Source: Crateriforma conspicua (lineage in GTDB: Bacteria; Planctomycetota; Planctomycetia; Pirellulales; Pirellulaceae). Taken from it: 64,000 bases of DNA. The notes beneath the pieces are model-generated. The model was given only the letters and a program-made list of their open reading frames with translations, had not been told where the DNA came from and did not search any database. A program made the translations under genes and the position numbers. Of the stretch, positions 18,474 to 28,297 are shown one piece after another. The stretch spans positions 5,312,501 through 5,376,500 of the forward strand of contig NZ_CP036319.1 in the NCBI RefSeq assembly GCF_007752935.1, given 5' to 3'. How positions within the stretch are numbered: position 1 is the first letter of the stretch; every line of letters begins with the position of its first letter.

Positions 18474-19847
18474 ATGCCGAACCGATCGAATGCCCGCCGA
18501 CGCCCCGATTCATGTGTTTCGCGCCGGGCTTTCGTCACTGGGGGGCTGGGGTTGGGCACGGTTGCATTGACGGGATGCTCGGAACCCGACGAAGCAAGCC
18601 CCGACACAGCGTCCTCGGTCCGAACCGATGTTCCACTGCGTGTGGTTTGGGTCGGCCACGATGATCCATCGGACGTTTTGCAGCGAAATTGGGGTGCGGT
18701 CGCTGAGGTCCCTTTAAAGATTCAATGGATTCGTTGTGACGAACAATCGATCACCGAATTGGGCCCCAGCGTATTGGCGGCATCGCGTCGTGCCGACGTT
18801 TTGGTGGTGCCACTGTTGTGCGTTGCCGATCTGTATGCCGGCGATTTGATCAGCGAAATCCAAGACGCTTGGCAGGCGGATCTTGACGATTCGTTGGGCC
18901 CCGTGCTGACGTCGCTTCGGGTGGGAGCGGCCAGCTATGCGGCAAGCGATTTTGCGGTCCCTTTGGGCAGCGACGTCCCGGTGCTGATGGTCGACGTCGC
19001 AACCGATCCGATTGAAAACTGGGATGCCTTTTCCGAATACGCGTCAGGACACGCCAAAAGAGTCGCCGAACCGATCAGCCGTGGTCAATGCGGCGAAAGT
19101 TTTCTGCGTCGGCTCGCAGGAACCGTGGAAGCCAACTGGTTGTTTGACCGCGAAACGTTCCAGCCGACAATTGATAGCGACGCTTGTGCCGCGGCTCTCG
19201 ATTCGATGAAAGCGGCGGCCCAGCATTACGCCAAGCCGACACTGACGGCTCGCGAAATCGGAATGGCGATCGCCGAGGGTACCTTGGATGGTGGAATTGG
19301 AGTTCTGCCGGCGTCGGCGGGGGATACTTCGTCATTGGACCTGCGACCACTGCCTTCGACGATATCCAATGCGATGCAGGCTGACGGTGACCCGACCGTT
19401 TCATCCGATGTCGGCCCGACCCTGCTTTCGCCGTGGACTTCGTTGGGAATCCTGCCGAAGTCGTGCCGGCAATCAAAATCAGCGAAGCAGTTCCTGCAAT
19501 GGCTGGCCGGCGGTGAAGGAATTGGCTCGGTCCGCAATCAGCTGGCCGGCTTGGACGTCACTCGGATTGCAAACTCAATCGACGGTGGCGAATCGCTGGC
19601 GGATCCCTATCAACAGATTCGACGCGACCAACTGTCGTCGACCATCGTCCGTCCGACCACTCAACTGATTCAAGGCTGTGCCTACTATGACGCTCTTGAC
19701 GCCGCGATTCATGATTGTGTCTCCGGCAATACGGAACCGGCACAAGCCTTGGCGACGGTCGCCGCAACCTGGTCAGCGTTGACCGAAGCAATCGGAACCG
19801 AAAAACAGATTCGCGCCTGGCGTCGCAGCCAGGGACGCCGCATCTGA
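18474..19847 (+). CDS. Tat-exported lipoprotein, solute-binding-protein-like
   Basis: The 457-residue protein begins with a twin-arginine signal (SRRAFVTGG) followed by the lipobox-like LTGC at about residue 36. It should therefore be folded before export and anchored by lipid. The mature part has features of family 1 extracellular solute-binding proteins, such as VPLRVVWVGHDDPS at the start, alternating strands and helices, FAVPLGSDVPVLMVD, and a late segment with PWTSLGILPKSCRQSKSAKQFLQWLAGGEG, matching the domain where these proteins place the ligand hinge. No permease or ATPase for a maltose-type system is next to it, so it may serve a distant transporter. The family call is by pattern and moderate. 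Confidence 0.7.
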   Translation: MPNRSNARRRPDSCVSRRAFVTGGLGLGTVALTGCSEPDEASPDTASSVRTDVPLRVVWVGHDDPSDVLQRNWGAVAEVPLKIQWIRCDEQSITELGPSVLAASRRADVLVVPLLCVADLYAGDLISEIQDAWQADLDDSLGPVLTSLRVGAASYAASDFAVPLGSDVPVLMVDVATDPIENWDAFSEYASGHAKRVAEPISRGQCGESFLRRLAGTVEANWLFDRETFQPTIDSDACAAALDSMKAAAQHYAKPTLTAREIGMAIAEGTLDGGIGVLPASAGDTSSLDLRPLPSTISNAMQADGDPTVSSDVGPTLLSPWTSLGILPKSCRQSKSAKQFLQWLAGGEGIGSVRNQLAGLDVTRIANSIDGGESLADPYQQIRRDQLSSTIVRPTTQLIQGCAYYDALDAAIHDCVSGNTEPAQALATVAATWSALTEAIGTEKQIRAWRRSQGRRI

Positions 19848-19900
19848 ACTCTGTTATCCGATGGCACCGTGGCGGTGGTCTCAGGGGTACTGGCAGCCAC

Positions 19901-19939
19901 AAAAAAACCGAGATGCGATCTTCTGGGATCGCAACTCGG
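19901..19939 (-). terminator. Intrinsic terminator of the rpoA-rplQ transcript
   Basis: On the minus strand a 12-bp stem with one mismatch (19908-19920 with 19927-19939, loop of six) is followed directly by seven T (19907-19901). It lies 45 bases after the rplQ stop, the position expected for the end of the ribosomal transcript. Confidence 0.8.
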
Positions 19940-19983
19940 CTTGTATTGATGCCGCTTATCGGCGGTGCTATTGCAGCCTGAAG

Positions 19984-20640
19984 TCAGCTAGCGTCGCCGG
20001 CCGCAACGGTTTCTTCTTTCTTGTCCGCGTCATCACCGCTGGCTTCGGGACAGTTGTTGGTATCGTCCTCCGGCAAATCCGATTCGAACGCCGGTCGTTC
20101 GGCGCGACGGTTGCGACGTTCGTCTTCACCGACCAACTGCAGGACCGCACGCAGACCCGCGTCGCCCAAGCGAGGCGTTGCCAGGCGGACGATTCGAGTG
20201 TAGCCACCGGGTCGATCGGCATAACGCGGTGCGACCGTGTCGAACAGGATCGCCACCGCTTGACGGTCGCCGATCAACTGCAGGACGCGACGCTGCGCGG
20301 CAACCACGGGGGCACGTGCGGCTGCCCACTTTTGCCAATCGTCGCTTTTGCGCCATTGCTTGTAAGCATCCGTGCCACGATCGGCATCGGTCGCATACTT
20401 TTCGGCTTCTTCAGCGTGCGGGATCGACTTTTTCGCGATCGTGATGCACTTTTCGACCAACGGACGCATTTCCTTGGCCTTGTGCAACGTGGTCACAATT
20501 TGGCCAGGGTTCTTCGGCGCATTGTCGTCGTATGTAGCATCCCGTTCGGTCAAAAACAGGGCGCTGACCAAGTTTTTCAGCAATGCTTTGCGGTGGCTGG
20601 GAGCCCGACCCAGAACGCGACCTTTTCGGCGGTGACGCAT
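19984..20640 (-). CDS. rplQ: Ribosomal protein L17 (bL17) with C-terminal extension
   Basis: L17 of the large subunit is recognised by the start MRHRRKGRVLGRAPSHRKALLK-like and the region TTLHKAKEMRPLVEKCITIAKK. It is 218 residues against roughly 120-130 in most bacteria. About 40 residues are an insertion or replacement in the middle (KSDDWQKWAAARAPVVAAQ) and the C-terminal part beyond GYTRIVRLATPRLGDAG is a polar, acidic tail (ADKKEETVAAGDAS). It lies 52 bases after rpoA on the same strand, the usual order, and a terminator follows. Extended L17 proteins occur in planctomycetes. The ATG at 20640 is secure. Confidence 0.95.
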   Translation of the reverse strand: MRHRRKGRVLGRAPSHRKALLKNLVSALFLTERDATYDDNAPKNPGQIVTTLHKAKEMRPLVEKCITIAKKSIPHAEEAEKYATDADRGTDAYKQWRKSDDWQKWAAARAPVVAAQRRVLQLIGDRQAVAILFDTVAPRYADRPGGYTRIVRLATPRLGDAGLRAVLQLVGEDERRNRRAERPAFESDLPEDDTNNCPEASGDDADKKEETVAAGDAS

Positions 20641-20692
20641 TTCAGTGAATCCGTAATAAAGCTTTCAATGAGTGATCGTTGGACCAGTGTGA

Positions 20693-21688
20693 CTAAAACA
20701 GCGGTTGGCTGGGAACCCTCATTCCCAAATGCAGTCCATACTGCGCCAACTTTTCGCGGACTTCGTTCAAAGTCGTGTCGCCAAAATTACGCACTTCCAA
20801 CAGGGAATCTTCGGTCCGCTGAACCAGGTCGCGAACCGTCGCAATGTTTTCGCTTTCCAAGCAATTATTGGCTCGGACCGAAAGCCGCAGGTCGGCCAGC
20901 GTCATGTTCAGCTTGGCTTCCAACTGGGCCTCGGGCGATCCGGCACCGCCACGAGCGGCGCTGAAGATGCTGGGTCCCAATTCGCGATACTGCACGAACG
21001 GGTTGAGGTGTTTCCGCAGGATCTTGGCCGCTTCGATCAGCGACATCTCGGGGGAAACCGTGCCGTCTGTCCAGATTTCCAAGTTCAGTTTGTCGAAGTT
21101 GGTTTTTTGGCCGACCCGAGTTTCTTCCACTTCGTAGCGGACTCGGGTGATCGGGCTGAACACGGCGTCAATCGGAATGATGCCGATTTCATGATCAATG
21201 CTGCTGTGTTCGCTGCTTGGAACATAGCCGCGACCATTCTCGACGACCATTTCCATCATGAACGGGACGTCTTCGGTCAACGTCGCCAGCACGTGATCTT
21301 TGTTGATGATGTCGACTTCCGAATCGGTTTCGATGTCGGCACCGGTGATCACACCAGCGGTATTGCGTTCAACCGTGATGACTCGAGTCGATTCGGTATG
21401 ATTGCGGACGATCAGGCTTTTGACGTTCAGCACGATCTCGGTGATGTCTTCCAACACGCCAGGAATGCTCGTGAATTCATGCTGGGCGCCGCGAATCTTG
21501 ATCTGCGTGACGGCACTGCCCATCAAGCTGCTCAACAGAACCCGTCGCAGGCTGTTTCCAACGCTGGCACCGAATCCACGCTCGAACGGCTCGGCAATGA
21601 ATTTGCCATAGGTCGCCGACAGGGTGTCACGATCGACTTCGACGTTGCTGGGCAATTCCATACCACGCCAACGGATGTGCATCGACAT
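20693..21688 (-). CDS. rpoA: RNA polymerase subunit alpha
   Basis: The 331-residue product has the normal two-domain layout. The N-terminal dimerisation domain includes [21 protein letters not shown] and [12 protein letters not shown]. The C-terminal DNA- and activator-binding domain (about 250-325) carries [16 protein letters not shown], the [17 protein letters not shown] helix and the conserved [12 protein letters not shown]. It nucleates polymerase assembly and contacts UP elements. ATG 21688 matches the family length. It lies downstream of rpsK with a 328-base gap, whereas rpsD normally sits between them. Confidence 0.98.
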   Translation of the reverse strand: MSMHIRWRGMELPSNVEVDRDTLSATYGKFIAEPFERGFGASVGNSLRRVLLSSLMGSAVTQIKIRGAQHEFTSIPGVLEDITEIVLNVKSLIVRNHTESTRVITVERNTAGVITGADIETDSEVDIINKDHVLATLTEDVPFMMEMVVENGRGYVPSSEHSSIDHEIGIIPIDAVFSPITRVRYEVEETRVGQKTNFDKLNLEIWTDGTVSPEMSLIEAAKILRKHLNPFVQYRELGPSIFSAARGGAGSPEAQLEAKLNMTLADLRLSVRANNCLESENIATVRDLVQRTEDSLLEVRNFGDTTLNEVREKLAQYGLHLGMRVPSQPLF

Positions 21689-22016
21689 AGGGGATTTGAC
21701 TCTCTGGAATGTTTGGTGAATTCGGCGAAGGGACGGGAAGACGGGTCGATTCGGTGGCCATCCGGACCGACCGTCTTTTCATGATCTTTCGCGATCAGTG
21801 CTGTAAACCGTGACGGGCCGCTGGTGCCCCGAGCAACCAAGCGGATTGCCCAAGACGAGTCAGCCCACGCTGCGGTATCCGATCATCGGGCCATCCAAAA
21901 CGAAGGAGCCGAAATCGGGCGTCCCGATCACCCGAGCATCCCGGGCGGCATCCGTGCGATGCGACTCCGGTGGCAAACTCGAGCTGCGGAACCACAGCCA
22001 ACCGCGGTCTATCGGA
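21689..22016. other. Gap between rpsK and rpoA
   Basis: 328 bases with no credible frame on the minus strand. In most bacteria rpsD (S4, about 200 residues) fills this place, and it is too long to fit here. The gap may hold an rpoA promoter or leader. I found no clear consensus boxes or terminator. Confidence 0.5.
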
Positions 22017-22403
22017 TCAGACGCGGCGTTTCTTACGGGGCCGGCAACCGTTGTGCGGGATCGGCGTCACGTCTTCGATTTGCTTGACATTCAGCCCAGC
22101 TGCCTGCAACGCGGTAATGGCGCTTTCGCGTCCGCTGCCCGGGCCTTTGACACGGACCTCGACGTCACGCATGCCGAACTTCGTGGCCTTTTCCGCGGCC
22201 TGTTGAGCGGCACACTGCCCGGCGAACGGCGTGCTCTTGCGGCTGCCCTTGAACCCACTGGTTCCGGCACTCGCCCAGCACAACGTGTCACCCTTGGGAT
22301 CGGTGATCGTCACGGTCGTATTGTTGAACGTTGCGTTGACGTGCGCAATGCCATTACTGACGTTGCGTCGGACTCGCTTCTTCTTGTTTGTCTTTGCCAT
22401 CAC
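22017..22403 (-). CDS. rpsK: Ribosomal protein S11 (uS11)
   Basis: The 128-residue small-subunit protein is recognised by [50 protein letters not shown] and the terminal [14 protein letters not shown]. Length and motifs are standard. It helps form the platform of the 30S subunit near the mRNA exit. ATG 22403 is the natural start. It is 519 bases downstream of rpsM, which is unusual because these two genes nearly touch in most genomes. Confidence 0.98.
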   Translation of the reverse strand: MMAKTNKKKRVRRNVSNGIAHVNATFNNTTVTITDPKGDTLCWASAGTSGFKGSRKSTPFAGQCAAQQAAEKATKFGMRDVEVRVKGPGSGRESAITALQAAGLNVKQIEDVTPIPHNGCRPRKKRRV

Positions 22404-22922
22404 TCGGCCTCAATCGACAAAAATCGGATGTCTAAATTTCGGGATGTTCGATAACGGGAACCGAAACGCTTTGTGCCAAACCGCCGACCAACTGACGGCC
22501 GTCGACGCAAGACTCGCTTCGATTCGAAATTTTTGTTGTTTACTTGATTCGTGTGCCTGGTTGCCGAGTCGGCTGAAAACCGTTCACTCGACTCGCCAAA
22601 CCATCCATGACGACGGGCTCGATTGATCCGAACCGATCACAATGTCCATGGCGATCGCCGTGCAAATTCCGGCCGACTCTCAAATGGACGCCTGGCCTAA
22701 AACGGTTTCACCGCCATGCTCCGCGTCGCTGACATCTTGACGGAGATATCGGTAAAGCCCTCTGTCGCAACCTGACCGGAATTTGACGCCCCCCCAGGGC
22801 ACCCGACACACTGCATCTCGGGCCGTTCTTCGCCAGGCGGCCGTTGGTCCCCACAACCGAAGGTGCGAAAGGAGCGGGACACCGCACCGGCGAACACGAT
22901 CGGCTGAAACACAGGCAACAAA
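22404..22922. other. Long gap between rpsM and rpsK
   Basis: 519 bases on the ribosomal strand without a supported gene. I looked for rpmJ (L36) and a short rpsD fragment and saw neither. Frames present are shadows with no ribosome binding site or family motif. The stretch could hold a terminator-like or leader structure, but I could not define one. Confidence 0.45.
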
Positions 22923-23306
22923 CTAACGAAGGTCCTTGACGCCTTTTTTACCGGCAACCGTTTTCCGCGGTCCCTTACGGGTGCGAGCGTTGGTTTTTGT
23001 TCGTTGGCCACGCACCGGCAGACTCAGTCGGTGACGCATGCCACGGTAGCTTTTGATCTCTCGCAAGCGTCCGATGTTCTGGGCGACCTGACGACGCAAC
23101 GGCCCTTCGACCACGTAGTCACGTTCCAGCAACGCAGAAATACGGCTTAGCTGCTCGTCATCCAGATCACTGGCGGGAAGCGTCGGATCAATGCCCAGCT
23201 TTTCGCAGACCTCACGCGCGGAATTGAATCCGACGCCATACAGGTACGTCAGCGAGTACTGGATTTGCTTATCGTTCGGGATGTCAACGCCCATCAAACG
23301 GGGCAT
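22923..23306 (-). CDS. rpsM: Ribosomal protein S13 (uS13)
   Basis: The 127-residue protein has the family pattern MPRLMGVDIPNDKQIQYSLTYLYGVG-like, then IGRLREIKSYRGMRHRLSLPVRGQRTKTNARTRKG and a Lys-rich end. S13 sits in the 30S head and touches the P-site tRNA and the 50S subunit. The ATG at 23306 is certain. No rpmJ or rplO/secY genes lie upstream; instead folA is 237 bases upstream. A good promoter at 23427-23456 suggests rpsM begins its own transcript. Confidence 0.98.
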   Translation of the reverse strand: MPRLMGVDIPNDKQIQYSLTYLYGVGFNSAREVCEKLGIDPTLPASDLDDEQLSRISALLERDYVVEGPLRRQVAQNIGRLREIKSYRGMRHRLSLPVRGQRTKTNARTRKGPRKTVAGKKGVKDLR

Positions 23307-23426
23307 AACACGGCTCCTGGGTTGACCTTACGTGGGGGGACGGCGTGAGGCGACGAATCGGCACTTCGCGGGAAATGGGGCATCCGTCCATCGGAACCCG
23401 GCAATCCCGTCCGCCAAGAATCCAGC

Positions 23427-23456
23427 TTTATAGCGGCTGGTCCCATTTTTGCTCAA
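23427..23456 (-). promoter_or_regulatory. Sigma-70-type promoter candidate for rpsM
   Basis: On the minus strand TTGAGC (23456-23451) and TATAAA (23432-23427) are separated by 18 bases, a near-consensus pair. Transcription would start near 23420, leaving a leader of about 110 bases before the rpsM ATG. Confidence 0.55.
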
Positions 23457-23543
23457 TGGGGACGAGTCCTCAAAATTCCAGGAATTTTCCCGATGGCTTC
23501 TTTAACCCCTCCGATTTTGGCCATCCCCCGCCATTCGGCCCCG

Positions 23544-24164
23544 CTAGCGGCGGACCAAACGATGAAATTCGGTGGGCATCTGATCAGCGGCGCCGGCGGG
23601 ATATCGAACGGTTTCCACCGCACGCCACCGCGATCGATCCATCGACAGATGAACGTCCCCGCTGATCCTGGAAAGTACGGTGGTCAGCCACAATTCGTCG
23701 CATTCTGGCAGCAACGCCTGATAGATCGTCGCGCCGCCAACCACAAAAACAGGACAGCGTCGCTGATCGTCCTCCAGACCTGAAGCATCTTTGGAATCGC
23801 CGGGCGCAATCAGCTGATCCGCCTGCCGCAGCGCTTCGCTGGGCCCTGGAGCGACCACCACCCCCGCGGCCGACCAGTCGGATTGGGCGGTGATCACGAC
23901 GGTCTGGCGACCGGGCAACGGACGCCCGATTGAATCGAACGTCTTACGTCCCATGACCAAAACGCCGCCCATCGTGGTGCGTTTGAACCGTTGAAGGTCA
24001 CGGCGAAGCCGCCACGGCAGGTCGCCGCCGGACCCGATCACCCCGTCGGGCGTTGCCGCCACCACGGCAATCCGGCGCCGCACCGCTTGTCCCGATTTGG
24101 ATGCGTCGCCCGGTTCCGAATCGTCGTCCGCCCGGACGTCGAATGCTTCGTTCGCCCCCATCAA
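23544..24164 (-). CDS. folA: Dihydrofolate reductase
   Basis: This 206-residue enzyme reduces dihydrofolate to tetrahydrofolate with NADPH. Motifs are [30 protein letters not shown], the NADPH-binding [21 protein letters not shown] and [15 protein letters not shown], all in usual order. The acid at the active site is D in RRDLQRFK, in place of the Asp/Glu used by the family. About 30 polar residues precede the enzyme core, so the protein is longer than E. coli FolA (159 aa). Its ATG overlaps the thyA stop by four bases (ATGA), which indicates translational coupling. The two enzymes are linked in metabolism because ThyA turns methylene-tetrahydrofolate into dihydrofolate. Confidence 0.95.
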   Translation of the reverse strand: MMGANEAFDVRADDDSEPGDASKSGQAVRRRIAVVAATPDGVIGSGGDLPWRLRRDLQRFKRTTMGGVLVMGRKTFDSIGRPLPGRQTVVITAQSDWSAAGVVVAPGPSEALRQADQLIAPGDSKDASGLEDDQRRCPVFVVGGATIYQALLPECDELWLTTVLSRISGDVHLSMDRSRWRAVETVRYPAGAADQMPTEFHRLVRR

Positions 24165-24955
24165 ACCGCCACCGGGGCCTTGATGTGGGGGTGGGGGTCA
24201 TAATCGCTTAGGCAGAAATCTTCGAATTGAAATTCGTCGATCGATGCCGGGTGCGACTTCAATTCCATGCGAGGCCGTGGCCGCGGCTGACGTTCCAATT
24301 GCAAACGCGCTTGATCGAAGTGATTTTGATACAGATGCAGATCGCCGAAGGTGTGCACAAATTCGCCCGGCTGTAACCCGGTCACGCGAGCCATCATCAT
24401 CAACAGCAAGCTGTAGCTTGCGATGTTAAACGGAACGCCCAGAAACAAGTCCGCACTACGCTGGTACAGCTGACACGAAAGGCGATCCGCTTCCACATAG
24501 AACTGGAACAGCAAGTGACAGGGCGGCAGCGCCATTTGCGATACCTCACCAACGTTCCAAGCCGAAACGATCAACCGACGGGAATGCGGGTTGTTGCGGA
24601 TCTCGTTTTGGACCCAAGCGATCTGGTCAACGGTCTGCCCATCGGCCGCCGGCCAACATCGCCACTGATGACCATACACCGGGCCCAAATCACCGTTTTC
24701 GTCGGCCCATTCGTCCCAGATCGAAACGCCGTGTTCGTTCAACCACCGCGTGTTGGTGTCGCCCCGCAAGAACCAAAGGAGTTCATAGATGATCGACCTG
24801 AGATGCAGCTTCTTGGTCGTCAACAACGGAAACCCGTCCGCCAAATCGAAGCGAACCTGACGCCCGAACACACCGCGGGTACCGACACCCGTCCGATCCG
24901 TTCGATCGTTTCCGTTGTCCAAGACGTCACGAAGCAGATCCAAATATTCTTTCAT
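24161..24955 (-). CDS. thyA: Thymidylate synthase
   Basis: The 264-residue enzyme makes dTMP from dUMP using methylene-tetrahydrofolate. Key motifs are [37 protein letters not shown], the catalytic cysteine in [30 protein letters not shown] and the terminal [26 protein letters not shown] region. I chose ATG 24955 (MKEYLDLL), which gives exactly the E. coli length and overlaps the upstream methyltransferase stop as ATGA; the frame extends five codons further to 24970. Its own stop overlaps folA in the same way, so three genes are translationally coupled. Confidence 0.98.
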   Translation of the reverse strand: MKEYLDLLRDVLDNGNDRTDRTGVGTRGVFGRQVRFDLADGFPLLTTKKLHLRSIIYELLWFLRGDTNTRWLNEHGVSIWDEWADENGDLGPVYGHQWRCWPAADGQTVDQIAWVQNEIRNNPHSRRLIVSAWNVGEVSQMALPPCHLLFQFYVEADRLSCQLYQRSADLFLGVPFNIASYSLLLMMMARVTGLQPGEFVHTFGDLHLYQNHFDQARLQLERQPRPRPRMELKSHPASIDEFQFEDFCLSDYDPHPHIKAPVAV

Positions 24956-25632
24956 GCCGTCCCGCGCCAATCCAAAGTCCAGTGCCGGTCGCTGGTCATT
25001 TTCACTGACGCGGCGTCCATCCCCAAATCGTTGACGATTGCCCGGACTTCTTCAAGCGTCAATGCCGCGTGCAGCGACTGGCGATACAACTGCTGGGCCG
25101 ACGGCGGTTCACCTTCCGCGTGGGCACGAATCAACGCCTCCACCGTCGCCTCGTCCTCGGGACGGTACAAGTCACGCACGAACACACGACCAGCATCGCC
25201 CGCCAATCGCTTTGCCGCCGCCAACAACAACCGCGGCTCGGCCAAATGATGCGCTACTGTGTTCGAAACGGCGGTGTGAACCAGACCGTCCTCGAAACAG
25301 CTTAGGTCTTTGATATCGGCATGCTGCAAGGTGACGCGGTCGATGACGCCTTCGATTTCGAGTTCGCGTTTGGCGATGTCCAACATCTCCACATCGCTAT
25401 CGATCCCCAAGACTTCCACCTCCAAGCCCACGTGGTCGGCGTTGCGACAAATCAGGATCGGAATCTCCCCCGGGCCACAGCCCAAGTCGATCACTCGTGG
25501 CCCGACCGGACCGCCGCTGAACAGATCGTCGACGAATTGCTGATTGACGGCGGTGTGATCCATCGCGTGATAAAGATCCGCATCCTCGGCCGACTCACCA
25601 ATCTCTGGCTCCAGAACCCGTTGCAGTGCCAA
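24952..25632 (-). CDS. Class I SAM-dependent methyltransferase
   Basis: The 226-residue protein has a Rossmann-type methyltransferase core with motif [16 protein letters not shown], an acidic end of strand 2 in [11 protein letters not shown] and a motif II/III-like LQHADIKDL. Substrate cannot be inferred. The start is TTG at 25632, supported by GAGGA six bases upstream. It is the first gene of a methyltransferase-thyA-folA operon, with a four-base ATGA overlap to thyA. The family call is firm; the link to folate metabolism is only by position. Confidence 0.88.
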   Translation of the reverse strand: MALQRVLEPEIGESAEDADLYHAMDHTAVNQQFVDDLFSGGPVGPRVIDLGCGPGEIPILICRNADHVGLEVEVLGIDSDVEMLDIAKRELEIEGVIDRVTLQHADIKDLSCFEDGLVHTAVSNTVAHHLAEPRLLLAAAKRLAGDAGRVFVRDLYRPEDEATVEALIRAHAEGEPPSAQQLYRQSLHAALTLEEVRAIVNDLGMDAASVKMTSDRHWTLDWRGTA

Positions 25633-26475
25633 AACTGTCCTCGCTTATTTTGGAATCCGGCTGTGCCGCAAAGCCGGTCGACACGACAAGACGACTGAAA
25701 CTCTTCACGGCGACACCGGACGCTGGTTTCTATCACCTTTCGTCTTTCCGTGCCGCCAGATGATCAAGCACCCAACAATCTGAAACGATCCCGAAGCCGG
25801 GCCCCCGGTATCAACCGGGAAGCCAGGCATTGCACAGGGGATCAGCCGCCCCCAGAAGCCGTAGCCGACCGAGAATGCGTGGCCATTTCGTTTCTAGGCC
25901 AGCGAACCAGGTTGCTCGGCAACGTTGAGGGACTCGGCCGACGCGAAGACTGCGGCCGCCCGCGTTGTTCACCTTCAACGGACCGCGTCCGCTGTCATCT
26001 AATGGGACAGATGCGACCAAAAAAGGCAGTGTAGGGCAGGGATTCGGGAACGCCCAAAAATTTCGGATGGGATTCGTTACAAACCGTCCCCTCGCAACTA
26101 CAAAATACCTGTACATCGCTTTTTTCAAATGGAACGATCACGATGACTTGGTAATCTGGGCAACGAGTTTTCTGGTTTTTTTGTCGCAGTTTTGTTTGCC
26201 AACAGGAAAAACGTCGCCATTTCTGCGGCCCACCGCAGTTGCACTGAATTTCGACTGTTCATCGCCGTACGGCGAATCCGCGACGCCCCCGGCCGTCGGG
26301 ATTCCTGGTGGTCGGCAACGGTCCACCGGGGAAAACGCCGCGTTTGTCCTTGGCCGACCCGAACAGCGAAACGACGGACCGTGATGGCGACGATCGCCAC
26401 AGCGACGACGATCCCATGAAATTCGCAAGGCACGGTGGCCACCTTTTCCCCACTTTCCCCACAATCCTGTCGTAA
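25633..26475. other. Divergent intergenic region (843 bases)
   Basis: This stretch separates the methyltransferase operon (minus) from the exopolysaccharide operon (plus). Several open frames of 70-140 codons exist on both strands, but their products show no domain, their composition looks like antisense shadows, and none has a good ribosome binding site. The region should hold the promoters for both operons. I could not pick one with confidence and saw no tRNA or repeat. Confidence 0.4.
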
Positions 26476-28152
26476 GTGAACGTGAATCGCCGCCAAAACA
26501 ACTCCTGGGCGTCATTGAGCGTGGCCGACTTGATCGGCTCGGTCCGCCGCCACTTGATTTCGGTCATCTTGGTTGCCATGGTCGTCACCACCGCGGTGGT
26601 CGCCATGCTGCTGGCCTGGCCCAATCAGTACCGCAGCGATGGGCTGATGTATGTGCGTCTGGGCCGGATGGCTTTGAACGTCGATCCCACGGCCAACCCG
26701 TCGGCGGGCGTGTCGCTTCAAGAAAGCCGAACCTCAGAAGTCGTCAGCATTGCCGAAATGCTGGGCAGTCGTGAAATCGCCGAACGTATCGTCCAGCAGC
26801 TCGGGGCCGACACTTTGCTGCAACCCCGGACCTGGATCGACCGTTCGATCGCACGCTTGCGTGACGCGATGCCCAGTAAAGGCGGCGGAACCTGGGGCGA
26901 CCTGACGGCGGAGCAGTGCCAGGCCCAGGTCGATCTGGAAAACGCGGTTCGAAAGGTTCACGAATCGCTGCAGATCAGCATGCCGCGTGATGCCTACACG
27001 GTCAGCGTGGGGGCAAAATTCAGCGACCCCATCGTCGCCCAGCAAATTGCCCAAGCTGCGATGGATCAGTACGCCGGGTATCACGTCGAGGCCCACCGGG
27101 CGACCGGATCGTTTGAGTTCTTTGAACAACAGGTCCGAAACAGCCGCGAAAAGGCCGCCAAAGCGCAACAGGCCCTGCAGGCGGCCAAGAACGAACTGGG
27201 ATGGCTGAATCCCGACACGGCCGAAAAGACACTCAGCGAACGCTTCGTCAACGTGGAAGTCGCCATGGACGAAACGTCCGGCCAGCTGGCCGAAGCCGAG
27301 CGGACGGTGATCGAACTGGCCAAACAACTGGACACGGTCGACCAATGGATTCCCGTCGAAAAGACCAGCGGCGTCGCCAGCAAATCGGCCGACGACATGC
27401 GAACGCAACTGTATGACCTGCAGGTCCAGCAGAACGACGAACTGGCCAAAATCATGCCCAGCCATCCGCGGTACCGGATGCTGAAGGAAAAGATGGAAGC
27501 CAATTCGAAGATCGTTGACGGCGAAGAAAAGGGCCGCGATATCAGCCGCGAGGCCATCAATCCGGTCTTTCAAGAACTGCAGACCGCCCACACCACCGCG
27601 ATCGCCAAGGCCGCCGGGCTGAAGGCCAAGCACGCGGCGTTGGAAACGGAATTGACTCAGGTCCGCAAAGACGTCGAACGGCTGAACCGGGATTCGGCTC
27701 GGCTGAATGAGTTGGCTTGGGAAGCCAAGATCGCCGAGCGTGATTACCTGGAACACACACGCCGTTACGACGAAGCACGAATCACGCACGACTTGGATCG
27801 CGAAAATCTGTCGGACGTGTCGATCGTCCAAGACGCTTCGCTGAACCTGAAAAAATCGTCCCCCTCCCGAGCACTGCTGGCCATCGTCGGTGCATTTCTG
27901 GGGCTGTCGCTGGGGCTGCTGCAGGCTTTCCTGCGTGACACTGGCGATGCGACAGGCCGGTCCGTTGATCGTGAGTTTGCGGGACCAGAATCTCGCATCG
28001 ATCCGATCCACGATGACGTGGCGGCACCAAGATGGACAAACGGGGCAGATCAAATGGATGCGGAGCACGTCGCCGAATCACGCGACTTGGTGACGAGCGG
28101 GGCTGGTAACACGAACACGCATTCCGCTACCGAATCAAACTTGCCTCGATGA
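26476..28152 (+). CDS. Wzz/GumC-type polysaccharide chain-length or export protein
   Basis: The 558-residue inner-membrane protein has one helix near residues 22-45 (LISVILVAMVVTTAVVAMLL) and one near 470-490 (ALLAIVGAFLGLSLGLLQAFL), with a long periplasmic coiled-coil in between (EQQVRNSREKAAKAQQALQAA is one part). This is the Wzz/GumC/EpsG layout that sets chain length and links to export of surface polysaccharide. There is no cytosolic tyrosine-kinase domain, only a polar tail of about 60 residues. The start is GTG 26476. It is the first gene of an operon with a sugar transferase, a GT4 enzyme, a deacetylase and a WecG-type enzyme. Confidence 0.85.
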   Translation: MNVNRRQNNSWASLSVADLIGSVRRHLISVILVAMVVTTAVVAMLLAWPNQYRSDGLMYVRLGRMALNVDPTANPSAGVSLQESRTSEVVSIAEMLGSREIAERIVQQLGADTLLQPRTWIDRSIARLRDAMPSKGGGTWGDLTAEQCQAQVDLENAVRKVHESLQISMPRDAYTVSVGAKFSDPIVAQQIAQAAMDQYAGYHVEAHRATGSFEFFEQQVRNSREKAAKAQQALQAAKNELGWLNPDTAEKTLSERFVNVEVAMDETSGQLAEAERTVIELAKQLDTVDQWIPVEKTSGVASKSADDMRTQLYDLQVQQNDELAKIMPSHPRYRMLKEKMEANSKIVDGEEKGRDISREAINPVFQELQTAHTTAIAKAAGLKAKHAALETELTQVRKDVERLNRDSARLNELAWEAKIAERDYLEHTRRYDEARITHDLDRENLSDVSIVQDASLNLKKSSPSRALLAIVGAFLGLSLGLLQAFLRDTGDATGRSVDREFAGPESRIDPIHDDVAAPRWTNGADQMDAEHVAESRDLVTSGAGNTNTHSATESNLPR

Positions 28153-28297
28153 CAGGAAACCAGCGGAATCGAAAGACGGTTTCGCTTCGGATCACCATGA
28201 CGATGCCCGAGAATATCCAGAACCTCTTGCCAACGGCTGAAGGCCGCGACGGGTCAACTTCGACCGCGTTATCCCCGCAACAGAAGGACGCCCCGAA

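Noticed and set aside
19861-20964. Long plus-strand open frame of 367 codons opposite rplQ
   Set aside because: It mirrors rplQ and part of rpoA in the antisense frame. The product has no family motif and no ribosome binding site.
20705-21784. Plus-strand open frame of 359 codons opposite rpoA
   Set aside because: It is an antisense shadow of a highly conserved gene, common at this base composition.
23307-23543. Possible rpmJ (L36) before rpsM
   Set aside because: No frame with the Cys/His pattern of L36 exists on the minus strand here or in the rpsM-rpsK gap.
25811-26515. Several open frames of 100-140 codons between the methyltransferase and exopolysaccharide operons
   Set aside because: They overlap each other on both strands and show neither ribosome binding sites nor domain motifs.
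26734-28068. Minus-strand open frame of 444 codons opposite the Wzz-type gene
   Set aside because: The Wzz-type protein on the plus strand has clear membrane helices and coiled coils; the antisense product has no recognisable content.
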